A stretch of DNA of 64,000 nt from Ariolimax columbianus (Eukaryota > Mollusca > Gastropoda > Stylommatophora > Arionidae): the NCBI GenBank assembly GCA_036924085.1, contig JAVGWX010000009.1:59250331-59314330 (forward strand), written 5' to 3'. A program made the position numbers and the translations under genes. The notes beneath the pieces were generated by a model that saw only the letters and a list, made by a program, of their open reading frames with translations, searched no databases and was not told the origin of the DNA. Shown here piece by piece: positions 45,401 through 60,400 of this stretch (position 1 is the stretch's first letter; every line of letters starts with the position of its first letter).

Positions 45401-48400
45401 TACTTCCGGGCTTTCCTATCACCGTACATATCTTAGTACTTGTGTCGCCGGTTAGAGAATAATGAACAATGTTAGTTTCAAGTTTACAAATGTAGCAAGA
45501 AAGGAGAAATGAGGAGACTGTGAGTTGTAAACAAAGTTAGTGACAACAAAAGTTAGAACAAGTATTTTTCTTCCCTCCGAAAACATATACTAGGTGAATC
45601 CGAAAACAATTTACTCATACCAAACCATTTGATAATCTTATCGTCGATCTTTGATTATTTGTATTTTATTTAAGATTATTGCAGCGTAACCTTCAAAGAA
45701 ACCCAATTTGATGAGTGCTAGCGTCAGGTGAAGAGATCCAGAGCTGCCAAAGCCTTTCTACTCCTTCTATTCTGGATAACAGCCTGCAACAGAGCAGACT
45801 AGCTAAGATGAAGCGATCTCAGAGGGATTGCTAATCCGGTACCCACAAATGTCTGATCGCAGTCAAGCTGTAAACTATAGCAAAACGCATTCCGTTCTCC
45901 AGACAATATCCTGCTACTTACATAACCCTTTTCAGGGCTTGGTCGCGGGGGTTTGAGAACGAACGTAGAAAAAGGATGAAGTGTTTGCAGAACAGAACAG
46001 TATGTGTAGAAAATTCCGATTTAGCTCGCACAAAGACGGCACAATAGCTGTTTTATAACGTGCGCAAACCCAACAAAGAGATCAATAAACATGTGATCAT
46101 AGAATGGGTTGTTAAGTTTAGGTTTCCTGGCAAAGTCAGATCACCGTGCGCCAGAAATATCTAAAGAGATATTCGTGTGTGTCGCAAACAATTTCGTACA
46201 GTCCCTGAGGAAATGTATGAATTTGAAAGGAGGTCATTTGAAACAGGTTCTGTAACTTAAAGCAGAAAATGACTGGTTCTCTTTATGTCCCTGTTTGATT
46301 ATTCATTTTTTGTCAATATTACTACAAAGATTAAAAGAACTTTAATAAAAGCTGTAGAGTAATTGTTGTTTTTTTACCTTGCTTATAGTGTTATTTTAGG
46401 TCACTCCGTATAACGAACAGGGCAGTGAAGTTATAGACACACCCGGATTGGAACAACGGAATTCCTGTTAAATGATAGGAATATCCGCAGTAACTGAGTC
46501 TATAAATATGTCTGGAACGAACTCGGCCTAAATTCCTTAGTCGCAAGTGCTGAATGACGAAAGGATTGGCCAGTTTGGACATTGTTTATATAGGGTGTCC
46601 CGCTTTTTCAACTTCTTGACTCAAGGTACTTCCGTCACCAAAATATATATGGTTCAAATCCAGGCTGCCTATTACTTCACTTTCTTTTCTGTTGATCGTT
46701 ATGTATGTTTTTCGAGAGCAGAAAAATAGGTATCTTCGTGATCTTTGTCACAAACAAAGCAGACCTTATTTACATTTCTCTTATTCTCCTTCTTTTTCTA
46801 TATATCACGGTCTTCTTCTTCTTTCATCTTCTGCTTGTTCTTCTTTCATCATCTTCTTCTTCTTCTTCTCCTCTTCTTAATATTCACGATGGAAACAAGT
46901 TATTCCTGTTTTCCCACGAGGGTAAGTCAGTAAGTAGGTCACAAACTATGAGATAACTTAAAAATGTAGTTCATCGTCTCTGAAGGTGTCATTAGGTGGT
47001 AGCAACATCCAGCTTTGTGATTACTGTAGGTAGCAGACTCTGTGTCACATGTACGTGCACAGCTCTGATACAAAATGGCGTCTGTGCTCACAGAGTGTAC
47101 AATAAAAGAACGGCGAAGTGTTGAGTGTTTTGTGTGTATGGGTGTGTGTGTGCAAAATGACTTTCTGCAAAGAATATTCATACGGAGATGCTTACTGATT
47201 ACAGCGAGAAGTGTTTGTCGGTTAAGTCGGTGCATAACTGGGTCGATACATTTCCTAAAGGACGCTACACGATTGCTAGCTGTTCTGTTCAGACTGTCAA
47301 ATTGACAACTATGCGGCGGGGAGCGGGGGATGGGAAGTGGCGCAAATGATTCTAGTTGACAGGCGAGTGACGATATACAGTACATATATAACTCTAATCT
47401 AGACCTAATAGACTACCTCAAACTCAGCAGGGTTTTTGTCTGTGTGATTTACTGAGTGTGGAAGCCCCCATGTTTTGGTGCAGAGTATTACCCGAGAGGT
47501 GGTTTATAGACATGGCTTTCATGATAGTACATGATGTGTAGTGTACCACGCACACAGATTGTGACCTGTATACACATGTATGACCTTCGCTCTGTGAGTC
47601 ACCTCTGTGTGGACAGCACTGCACTTCACGCAATTTAAAACAAAGATACTTTGCCGTATGACACCGGTGCATTCCGACAAGACGGGCAATCAGGGGTTCT
47701 CAACATTTGTTTAAATGCCGGGACACCTAACAAAACCCGTGTTACTTTCTCACACATTTTGACTTAAGCTCTTTTACCTACCCATCCAACATGAAGCTGA
47801 AACGGATGATGTCCACTGACTCCTAAATGTGTGCCGTCTTCTTTAGCATCGCACATGAGAACCCAGCTGCCATGACCATCTGAAATAATATTCCGTGCAG
47901 GATGCTGGGAGTCCGAACATTGGGAAGAAAGAGAAGAATCTCTCTTTCCTACGATCAATTAACCAAGCAACCAGTTAACCAACCACAAGCAGCCAATCAA
48001 TCAATGAATTAATCAATCAACAGATGTCAAGTCCCTATGGAGATTAGGTCTTCGCTTTAATAAAACACAAATTTTGAGCCATCAAACGTTGATCTGTCAA
48101 TATGTTGACGTTTTTGTCACTTTATATTTTTGCAGGAAGGAGAAGGCAGCCCCATGTCCCGACTTCTTCTCCAATTGCCACTCCTTTAGTCGCAACGTAC
48201 GACATGCCTAACAGGTTGAAGTGTTGCTATTCCTTTCTTCCCTTTGCGGTCCAGGTAGCACTCGGGAGGCACCATACAAAGTATGGCGCAAAAAGCGACA
48301 ATGAAGGTTCATCCTTAGGAATGATGACATTGTGTTAAAACTAAATTTCTACAGGAACTGTGCACGAGCACAGCAAACACATATTGTAGGTTTTCTGCGT

Positions 48401-51400
48401 GGAATCAAACTGCTTACCCAAATAGAGCGATACAGGAACAAAAACTAATGATTTGAAAGAGCGCGTGGTCAGCCGGTTTGAAAACGGGCCTACAGACCAA
48501 GGAAACAAAATTTCAAAAGGCCGGTAAAGATTGTTTTTCTATTTGTGGTGAAATAAAAACCTAGCATTGAAAATTGCATGGCAGTTGCAAGGGTAAGGCG
48601 ACCTTTACTGCTCAGTCCTATGGTTTGTCGATATTTCCCGGCAAAATGATCAAACGTCGTTTTTGTTTTCTTATTCTTCTTAGTTCGTTCTCAAACTCCC
48701 ACAACCAAGCTTAAGAAAGGCTTTGCAAGTACCAGGATATTGTCAAAAGAACGGAATACGTTGTGTTGTAAATTATAGCTTGACTGTGATAGCTGCACCT
48801 TTCGGTCCTACACATTCGACTTCAGTTGTCAACTGGGTTAGCCTTTCCTCTTTGATCCCTTCTCCTTAGCCAGTCTGCCCTGCTGCAGCCTGTCATCCAG
48901 GATCACCACCTGGAGGTGTATAAGGGTATTGGCAGCTCTGGGTTGCTGACCCTGACGCTAGCAGTCAACTTGGATCGCTTACCGCTGCAGCTCATGCACT
49001 GCTCAGCATCGTGATCCTGCCGCATTAAAAACATGTTATTGATAGAAAGAAGATTACATACGTCTGCTGGTCTATCGGTTCCATCGTGATTCACTGTTTC
49101 AGAACCACTGCTATAACTATGCTGGGAGAGGCCAGAAAAGGTTTACCGGTTTGAGTTTTGAAGAGTCACTTAACTTAGCTTTCTTTGTAACCTCTTCTCG
49201 TGACACATCTAGTTAACTGAGCACATCCGCATGCTTGGTATGCTTTTCATATACCTTTCAAATAGACTCTGGGGGGGGGGGGGGGGGGGAAGAGGAGACG
49301 TACGCTAAGGCAAAACATACTGATCAGACAATGTTAGTCTGTGTCATGTGAAATATACTGATCCGACTATGTTTATCAGGGTCAGGTGAAACATACTGAT
49401 CAGACTATGTTAGTCGAGGTCAGGTGAGACATTCTGATCAGACTATGTTTATCAGGGTCAGGTGAAACATACGAGGCGTGTTTAAATGAAACCAGACCAA
49501 ACTGCAACAAGTGAACATACGTACGATGCACATGATGACGTCACTTCTGGTGTAAACAGCACATACCAATCGACAAGTTTGCAAAATTTCATCATCCTCC
49601 GACTCATAGTTTCCTCAGCAGATCGTTGAAAACATGGCGGATGTGATACGGGATCCGTCGAGAGTTGATCAACAAGCGGTGATTGGGATTCTAACAGCTG
49701 AAGAATGTCGATCAGTTAACATTCACCACATAATGCAAGCAGTGTATGGTAAGTCTGTCGAAGACAACAGTGAAGCACTGCGATAGTTGCACCTTTCGGC
49801 CCCACACATCCGACCCTAGAACAGCTGCTAACGAGGGATTTACACACTAAAAGTGCGTCCACATTTGGTAGGACAAATTATTACATAAACCACCAGGGGA
49901 CAGCACACAGAAACCACCTGGGGTAGAGAACACACAGTGCTTTGCACCAGCCTCTGTGTGCGCCTGAGTGGTAGACTGGTTAGATCTGTGGTTTCACAAA
50001 GGCAATGGGTTCCGTCCCTGGTCTCGACGTGCTGAAGTTTACCAAGTTGTAAAAGGATACCCGAGTTACTTCTATAGAAGGAAAGACAGGAAGAAAATTA
50101 ACAGTTCACCTCACATAAAAAGAGCTGAGATCTAGCACCATTTTTTAAAATTCGTCACTCGCCTTGTTTAATAGGACACAGTGCATCCGACTTCAGCACC
50201 CATTTTAAAAATGGGTTAATATCCTACAGGGGTATACCCTTGCCATTTCATGATTCCGAATACATGCAAATTTGGTTTGGGAGCCGTACTTCTACCCACT
50301 TAGGTTCGCCCCCCCCCCCTCCCCACCTCCTCCCATGAACTAATACAAAAATGGTTTTAACACTTCATAATGATGGCAGTGTTTGTGTCGGCAATACTTC
50401 CGAAACGTTTAAGTGTGACGGACAGACAGGGATTATTTATCTGTTTCAGCAGTGACTGGTGTCCAAATTTTTTGATTATTGCTCTTGTTCGATTATCTTA
50501 AATTTGTATTAATCCCTTCTCTGGAATTCCCCGAGCCTCGTTAATTCACGTAAAAACATGTTAATTCTTGCTTTGTAAAACTGCCATTAGAGAATACAGG
50601 TGTGTTTAAATATTTAGGAACATTTGGTATAGATAAACTTGTATGTATAATTACGACGACTGTTCAAGTCTATTTTTGATCAATTTCTGTATGTCGAAGA
50701 ATCAAGGCTCGCGGATCTGGAACGGTCTGCCATGTTTGGAAGCATTGCGATATGGAATGATAATTTTTTTCTTTTTTTTGGTATCTTTTGTTGTCAGGTT
50801 TCTTCTGTCTCCTTCTCTATTTCGTCCCTTTATGAAACAAAGAACCAGTCTTGATATAGTATTACAAAAAGCCTACGCCAAAGCGCTCTGTGCTATTTGG
50901 CAATAATGGTGCCTATAGTAATTCATTTTACATGATGCGATTACTAGCTCCATGCATACCCTCTTTAGCCACCTGCTGCAAAGGTTAAATTGGAGGGAAG
51001 AGTAGAGAGCAAGAGAGTCAGAGAACGACAGAGGTACAGATGGACAGACAACATCAAGATTTGTTCGGGACACAATCTGACTGAGTGTACTGACCGCGAT
51101 GGGATAGGGACAGCTTGAGATCCATTACCGTCAACCTACACTGAGGAGATGGCACTTGATAATGACGATAAAGATGATGTTAACGGTTTAAAGGGTAACT
51201 ATTCTTTCCTTCCTGGGGACTATTCTGATACAACCTAAAAGACTATGTCTGAGGTCAAAAGGGCATCTTTGTTAAAATGAAAGGTATGTTTGACCTGTTG
51301 AGTGATTCTTTTGAGTTCAGCCTCATGTTCCTGTCTGTATTTAGTCTTCCTTTTTGTCCTTTCTTCTCATTTCGCTCACTCTGAATTAACCAAAAGAGCA

Positions 51401-54400
51401 TGTAGGTTAATCATTAAAACGATACAGCAGTTATTGAACACCATATTATTAGTTTTATGTAGCTCTTTCCCTTCCACCCAATTCTATACTTCTTTAATTT
51501 CGTCGATCGCTCTCAAATAGTCACATCTATCTCCCTCAAAAAGTTGCGACGACCCCCCGTCTCAGGTTCATCTCGTCCCCTTACAGCGTTTCTCTGAACT
51601 CGGTTGGAGAGGGACATGCTGTAATGTTGCTCCTCTCATGGGGTTGACAGACTCGCAGAACATATTCTTTGATTGTCTCTTCTTACAATCTGATATATAA
51701 TTTGGTAAACAGAAGCTGCCTGCATAGGCAGTGGTTGGTTGGTAGATTTGATAGTGTCACTTCATCTTCTCTACTCTCTCGAGTAGTTAAGCCTTCTTTG
51801 TCCCTTTTGTCTCTGAGTACATTTTTACTAAATAACGAATATTATATTTGAAAATCGGCTTCAAATTGGCAAACATTAATAAGAAGGGATATACTACCAT
51901 TTCTGGACAATCTCTGGGGAGATGGTACTAATCGCAGACTGACAACTGCTGTATATAGATGTTTTCATGTTCACGTCTGAAAGCACGTTAACAAAAAAGA
52001 AAAGGATAAGGAGGTGTAACAGTTCCCGCAGGAGCAAGAGAGTTTAGGACAGGAGTGATGTGGTTGCTGATAACATAGGTACCTGAACATGTTAAAACTT
52101 AAAGCTACCTGAATGCGTGTCAAGGTCACTTACCGTCTCAACAAAGAAAAACAGAGTTGGGGCAAAGAATGTGGACAGGTAGGAGCTGACCACTGGCGTT
52201 CCGATTTGGGTAGGGGGGAATGAGTGACAGACGGGATGGTAACGGAGCTTGCTGCTATAGATGAGTGACAGGTGTGCAAAGTATTTCGTTTCAATAAGAC
52301 TGAGTAGAGCCATCCCTCTGAGATCAATTGGTCAGCTTTGATACTGATTTAGTGTATATAACTCGAGACAAAGTTTAGCTCAGGAGGCTGGATGAGAGAG
52401 GCTGGAGGGAGAGGAGAGGAGAGCAACAGAGTGAATATAGATAGGAGTCTGGTTTAGCTCACCGACTTAGATAGAGAAGCGATTGATAAACTGTTGGACG
52501 AATGTTAGTGATACAACATGATCGCTCAAATAGGTGTGTGAGTTTTGTATTAATAGATAATCTGAACGTATGTTGTAAGCAGGACACACTGTGAACGAGG
52601 TATGTCCAGATCGCCCGCCTGAGGAGATTTGAGTGAGGAAAAGTTTTTGATAAGGTGTGTTGAGGATGCAGTTAAATAGATGTGTGTGTGTGTGTGATGG
52701 GAGTAAGGCAATAGGGCCGGGTTTTAGAAAGTTGGGAATTCCATCAAGATCTAATGCTTAAAATTTCCGCTTTAGTTAATATTTATATTAACATATATAT
52801 AATATATAAATACTTAGTTAAGATCATATGTATTGTATTGTGTTTGTAATTTCACTACTCATTTTTTTGGTATGAGTATTATATAATAAATATGCCATCT
52901 GATGTGTGCTATATTTTTTGCAGTGTGTGGTCATGATGATGTGGATGAGTGTGATAATGATCTAAGTTAGAATAAACCTTAGGCAAACAGTGAGATCTGC
53001 TACAGAAGAAAAAAAGAATAATGAAGATGGAGAAAATAAAGATGAGTAGGATGAAGAAGAAGTGGTGGGTGGAAGGACAAGTGGAGAAAGATGAAGAAGA
53101 AAAAGAAAAAGAGAGGAAGGACGAAGAGGAAACAGGTGATGAACAACAAAAGATGCAGAAGAGGACGAGGAATATGATAACGAACAAATAAAATAAGAAA
53201 AGGAAAAAATGCGATGAAATAGATACGACAAAAAGAATAGTTTAGTTGCTTCTGTAAAAGAAACATACGTTTCCATTTGCGTATTCTAAACTGCAAACAT
53301 AATTGAGACACGTATCCACAGCTACGCACAACAATCAATCAAAGAAACAATTATTGAAAATGTGAAATAGATTATCAAGTCAGACGAGAAAGGTAAACAC
53401 GCTTGGAGCATTTCAAAAGAACAACACAGGATAAAAGTACAGAGCGTTAGTTCAATACAACTTCTATCGTTTGAAAACACAGATGAAAAGAGCGATAGAG
53501 TGTGAAGACAAACTCAAGACAACTAATACATATTTAATGGAATGTACTACAAAAAGGGTACCATTTAAGAGGGTGAAAAGTGACAAATATGCATGAATTA
53601 GTTTTACAGTGCGTGTAAACAAACAAAATCGGCAAACTTGAAGATTTTCGTCAAATGAAAACATGTTAATGGCAACTTTAGAAATTGTTGTGAGGCAACG
53701 TAGCCTAGGGATGAAACGTCCGTTTTACAATCCTAACATACCAGGTTCGAGTCCTGCCGTGTCCAGCATAGCATTCACCATTTGTGTCCGTTCAATCGCT
53801 CCTTCGCGTATGGAAAGTAATGGCAGCTTTCCTGGCAAGAAACTTATAACAGCCAAAAAGTTTGGCGGTTGTCAAAAGCGACGTTCTGCAAAGAACATGC
53901 TACTGACATGTGTTTGAACATACAAATTGTTCGTGGAATAATGTTTTTATCGGGACAACACACCGAAAGGGCGGTTTTCGCGAGATATCTGTGCGTGACG
54001 TAGATGAGAATAGGCCCACTGTCACGTTGAAAAGATTCCACATGAGACGACTAACAGTGTAGTATGAGCTCGCTACGGTGAACTACTCTCAAACCCACGG
54101 GTTCGAATACCCGCACGTTCGCACAAGCCAAACGTCTGCTATTGTTTAACAGCCTTGTAGATTTTAAAGATAATCCCATATATTACCCCATATTCAGAAA
54201 TACACGATGGAATACCTCGTTTTTCCGAAATGAGATGCTTTGTCTGATTAGCGAAGTGTTAGAGAACTGGATTTTCACTGCACGCTCTAGACGGCCCAGC
54301 TGTAAATGTGTACATAGCTTACTGATAGGGAGTAAAAGCAGCGAGAAAGGGATCTGAACACCCGACTTTATAAAAAATATGATCCCTAGGCAAAAATGAA

Positions 54401-57400
54401 GACTCTGAACACTTTAAACCGAGGTATCTGCTTTAGGACTACCTTGACCTTTTCCCGTGCGTTACACAAATGTTAAACATTTTTCATAAGGAAAGAAATG
54501 GCACCAGGACCAACCCCAGTGGAATAGTTTAGAGATGACACCCATCCGTGACGGGGGTGGGGTAAGGAGAGTTGGAAAAAGGGGAGGGGAATTTTTGTGT
54601 GTTCTTTGACAGATTTGGTTATTTCACAAATTTCTACTTTAACTTTTTCCCTAATTTAAACTATCACAATTTTAAAAACTTTATTGAAGATAAGATGTCT
54701 GTTACGAAATGAACTCATCCACGGACTATTGTACCAACAAGCCATTTTTCCAAATCATACGTTTCTTGCCAGCTTTTTGACAATCGTCTCTTATGTTGCG
54801 ATAAAGAATTCAACGGCTAGCTCGGGTGGCAAATAGCCTGATATTCACTCGGGATTGAATCGTAACGTGATCGTGTGACTGAACAAAAGAAATGCCAAGA
54901 AAGTGCGTTTTGGGGTAATGTCTTTTCAATGATCTGCCCAGGATAGATTAACACGCCGCACTAGAAGATGCTGTATAAAAACATTCAGTTGTCTAGGTAA
55001 CGAGGAAGTAGGTAAAAATATGAGAAATAGAAGTATGCGGATGGCGGTCAAGTTAAGTTCCATAAAAATCGTATAAAAACAAAACAGCTGATCCTAGCAG
55101 CATTTATTCCCATTGCTGCAATTGATGATTTATTGGATTGGGGAATACATTCCGGTTGTACCTGCAGTCGCAACACAGTGCATAGGAAAGGTTCTAATTT
55201 TACCTCTGATAGACAAATACAATGTTTTGAACCCGTATTCCCTTTAGCAGGAGATCGGTTTCAAGTCACACAGCCACCTTCTCCTGGTTCTTGTAATACC
55301 TGATATTAGCTTCCATTATTTTACACACACAACTTTTAGACTATCTCGTATGGAAATACCCAAGCTGCTCAAGAATAAATAACAACGATTGGTTATCTCT
55401 AAAACAAACTACCGAACTCTACTTTGTATTTAGCAAACAGATGTGGAAAGTTTGATTTGAAAATTATGACAAATTATATCCACAAGCTAGCAATGGCGTC
55501 TCTTCATGTCTTTTAAATATAGAATAATTATGTGAACATAAAATTTCAGTTATTTGAATAGCAAATGTACTAAGGTTACCTAGGACGCTGCTAATCAAGG
55601 ACAACTTGAGAGTGTGTAGAGAAAGAAGTAATATTGTATGTATGTAGCTATTGCAATTTTTGGCGTGATAATAATGTGAAATAATGATAGACAAAGAGAG
55701 TAGTCAAAAATTGGGTACTGACATACAAAACAATATTTCTTTTTTTTTAGAAAGAATGTATTTCTTCTTCTTCTGACGTTATGCTAGTTCCATGCACAGC
55801 CACTCTCTGACGCATTTTACGAAAGGTAGTCTTGTGACAAAAAGGGACAGGATCCGTAAGCAGACAGTACGTAAAGATATTGAAACTATCTCGCCTGCCG
55901 TGGTTTGGCCATGACAGTAGAATGGAAGAAGACAGGATACCACGGCAGTCATTGGAGTTCACGATCTAATGATCCATACCTTTAAATTACGATGAGAATA
56001 CGACAGTCCTTGAGATAAGGATGACATAAATGGAGCCAAGTCAGGCTAAGACGGTGAATAGAACAGTCTGAGGATTTCTCTGGCAAACCTCTACACATCA
56101 TGGTAGAAGAGGAGTAACTAAGAATAAGGAAGTAAGTTGAAAGGTTTTAGTGCCATATTATTTCCTCATAGAGTTTTTGTTGTTGTTCGTCCATCACGAT
56201 TGATGACGACCTTTACTTTTTTAACCTAGCCAGTCCTTCCAGTCGAGTATTCTATAAATACGGACTGTGGATGGATGCGGAGATGGCTGAAGAGTCAGAT
56301 TTGGGATCTGCATACTTGCAGGCAGTGAAAGCATGGAAAGTTCGCTTCGCGAGACGGTGATCTTGATTGTTAGCAAATCCATGTATCTCATCCGCTTTAT
56401 TACTCAGCCAGGAGACCTGCAACTGACGCAGCTTTTTGACTATAGTTTAGCTTGTCAGTGGACTTGTCAGCTCGCCCGTCACAACAGGGCTCGACTGTGT
56501 TAGTAGTAGGATAAATGAAAAGAGAATGACTTGCGCGATGAATTTGATTTGACTGAGTCAGGACGATTTGAAATGAACTCGCTGCAGTGGATGACCACGG
56601 CTGCTCAAGTGCCTCTGCGTGTTCTGTGCGGTCCACACGGCTCAGCACATTTGCTGTCGTGGTAGCCTGATGACAAGTTTCCTGCTTAGCTGGCTGGGCT
56701 TGAACAGGGCAGAACAAATATAAACAAATGAGTGGTACTTATCGAGTACCACTCGTGTGAATGCCCTATTCTTTTTATATGGAGAGAAACTGTGACAGGA
56801 GACGGCGCTCAGCCTGAGGTTATTACAAGCTTTTATTAAACTTGACATGACTTTTGTCTGTTTGCGAGGACTTCTATTTCTCCTATTTAAACCAACTTCC
56901 CTATAACCTAGAGAGCTGGAGTTATGTAAACAGCCTCTACTAATACAACATGGCAATCTATACAATTTTGATGGATACTCAAATGACATCCACAAATGTC
57001 AATACAAAAGGTATGCGTTTCTATTTCTAAGAACCGACTTTACTGCACTCCGGGCATATCCATAGATGCTCAATCTCTCTCAGCAAATGGCGAAGGGTCT
57101 GGATTCTTATGATCCCCGTAGCTCGCTGGTTGTACCTCTCTTGTTCCTCTCTCTCATATACCCCACATCGCTCGAACCTTGTTTGATGTAACATGATGTA
57201 ACAACTTTGCAGTCTGTGAATTGCTGATTCATCTATTGTGGTGTCCTCATCAAACAGGTGGTCAATGATTGATTTCAAAATGTCACTTCTATCCATTACT
57301 AACATGTCCATGATGAGATTTTGTGAAGCCAAGATGTCAGCTCTTTCGTTGCACCAGACCCCAACATGACAAGTGCAATAGATCCATGCAAACGCCTGAA

Positions 57401-60400
57401 GTAAGAGGCCTCAACCGCTACTATCCACTAGTATCTTGGCCATCTGTTATGTACTTTTTGAAGTACGTCTTGTGCGTCTGTCATGATGACTGCCCTTATT
57501 ACATGGGTCTCAGAAAGCCTTCTCAGCGATGAGGTCGCTGCTTCCATCTCCACTCTCGTTGACACGTCATCCCAACTCCGCCTCAGCAGCGACCTGTCCT
57601 CGCACTATAGCTGAGAAGCTGCAACCTGATGTCCCACTGCACAACCTAATGTCCCACTGCACAACCCGATGCCCCACTGCACAACTTGATGTCCCACTGC
57701 ACAACCTAATGTCCCCCTGCACAACACTGATCTATCAGTGTATTTAACGGCATTACTATCGTGCGTGTTTTCACACATCAGCTGCTTCACATCGAGCTCT
57801 GCTCTCCCGTTGGCCCATTCTCTGCATTCCTTGCCTAAGGTTATGATGACACTCCGATACTCTGTCAGTCTCTTCCATCTTGGCTAATGTCACAGTTGGG
57901 ATGACTTCTGAATTTGTTTTCTCTGCCTGTGCCATCCATGACGCCCCTCACTTGATTCTTGGTCCCTTGATGTCTGATGTACTACTGTACACCGGGTGCC
58001 GTGTGTTGGTGGCGACACGCAATAAGCTTTAAATTGTATAATTTAATGTATAGATGTCAACGATAACAATTCCAGTATGTACCGCATCTTTACAATCGGG
58101 GTGTCTCTAGTGCAATTCAGAGCCAGTCGCATACCTTCATTCTGGATGCGTTCCAACCTTTCACGCTGTGCTGTGGACAGTGTGAGGATACCCAGTCCGC
58201 AATCAATAACCGACAGCACAACCTGACGAAATAGGATGAACAGGTGGCGTTGTTCCAAGTTAATAGCAGCCATAGTCTCAAGTGCTCCTAGCCTTCGCTT
58301 ACATCTTTTTATGGTCTGGTCAACATGACACTTATATGAGAGACTGCGATCAAATGTCACTCCGAGGAATTTCAATCTGTCGCACCTGTCAATGGTGCAT
58401 CCCTCAAATGTGATACCCATAAAACCAGCCTTTACTATTAAATTATTCAAAGAGCACAACATAATGTAGGTCTTGTTGGGATCGATCTGGGAGCTTGATC
58501 CTCCACACCACTGTGATATTGCCAGTAAGGTAACATGGATATCTCTGACCCCCTGTTACCTGTTTCTCTCACAGCCAGCGGTCCAGGCTCACGCCCTATG
58601 TATTAGACATGCTCCAGTAAATGGGTACCTGCTATATGTATGGAAGACATGACAGCGATAAAGGGAGTTTATTATCTCTTCTCATAATACCTGAAACCGA
58701 GTTCAATGAAGTCTCTAACGTTTCGTTCAACACGGTAGTGTCTGAATTAGCAGGTGTACACAACGCTGGAGTATGGGTTTACTTTGTAGTGACGAGGTGA
58801 CATGGTGTTAAGGGTAACTGAATTTTTAAATACATTATTTTTGCAATATAATTTTCTGCCGTTTATCTAATTTACAGGTCGGTATTAAAGACGGTAGTTG
58901 CATTTATTTTCAAAACCTCTGTTCTGTCTCCGGTTTGTTAGCCCTAGTTGTAGCCACCTCTCTTCGAGTTTACACATCTTATTGTGCATCTGGCTGTGGG
59001 TATGGGACAGAAGCGTAAAATCATCCTCAAGTCGTCTCATCAATGTTCATTTAATGCCGTTGTCGCTTGATGATAATGTTGACTTCATAATCCAGAAGAA
59101 TTGGGTTGGAAGTCACCCACTTTCAGAATGTACAGTTTTTCACATACATTGGTAGCAACATTGACATATTAGGAGGAATAGAAAACGATGTTCAGTTAAG
59201 AATACAGAAGCCGAGAATAGCTTTCTTTGCATTGATAACTTTATGGAAGTCAAAAGAAATTAAAACCTCCCCCAAAATAAAAATGGCAACCTCCAACGTA
59301 AAATCCGTTCTATTATGTGGCTCTGAAACATGAAGGACAAGACAGGTACTTATTAAAAAGAAACAGACCTTCGTAAATGGTTGCCTGCGGAAAATACAAG
59401 GGTGGAAATAGAAAGACAAGATCACCAACGTGGAACTGATGGGAAACAAACGGAACAAATACCAGTGGAGCAAGAAATACGGAGAAGGTGATGGCGAAGG
59501 ATAGGCCACACATTACGTAAACCAGTGGATAACATTACCAGACAAGCTCTGTTCTGGAATCCACAGGACAAAAGAAGATGTGGGAGACCGAGACACTCAT
59601 GGAAAAATGAACTGGCGGCAAATGTCAAAGGAGCAAACAGGACGTAGACAGGATTGGCTCAATGGCCCACGACAGGAAGTCGGCGAGTATTTGTTGAAGA
59701 CTTATGCTCCTTTAGAAGCTGACATGTTTTTGAATGGTTCGATTTTATTAAAGAGGGTTGTGCTTGGTGGTAGCATACCTTATAATTTAAAAACATTGCC
59801 ATTGTAATCAGTCACTACAAATATTCGGAAACAAGATTTCTTTAATGGGACGAGCTGCAGTTAAAACATACTCCACAAAGCAGCGGAAAGGTGAATGATT
59901 TCAAATACTTGGAAATGGGCTTCTATTAAAAGGGGGCGGCTGCAGTGGTGGCCTATGCTTCATATTGGAGCAAACAGCTGAATGATGATAAATACTTTTT
60001 GTCTTTCGTCTTCTCGCTCCATGTGAATTACAGGGACACACCTACGGTCAGCCCACTTACAGGAAGTCTGTATTCCAGAACTTGGAGTAGCTGTTTCAAA
60101 AGCAATTATTTTACACGGTGATGTTGCTAGCCCCTTCCTAAGCCGACTTTTATTACATATTTGGATGGTTACAGTGGCTCTTTTAATTCAATCCCGGGTA
60201 CTACTCGGAGGTGCATATGGTTGTCTGAAGTTTTTTCTCAATCAAATAGTACTTCACAGCGGTCCCACTAGCAAAATGGCTTCGCAAATAGGTGCTACTG
60301 GATTCTGTTTTTATTACAAAGAGAATACGCATGACTTCATAATATGTGCATGAAACATACAGGATTATAAACCAGACTCGTGCAATATAATAATGAGCTT

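Noticed and set aside
52909..53338. Serine/phenylalanine-rich frames of 90-110 codons on minus
   Set aside because: They translate a GA-rich low-complexity tract in three overlapping frames; no motif.
53690..54120. tRNA genes
   Set aside because: Box A and box B resemble tRNA, but there is no acceptor-stem pairing and no plausible anticodon arm; SINE heads instead.
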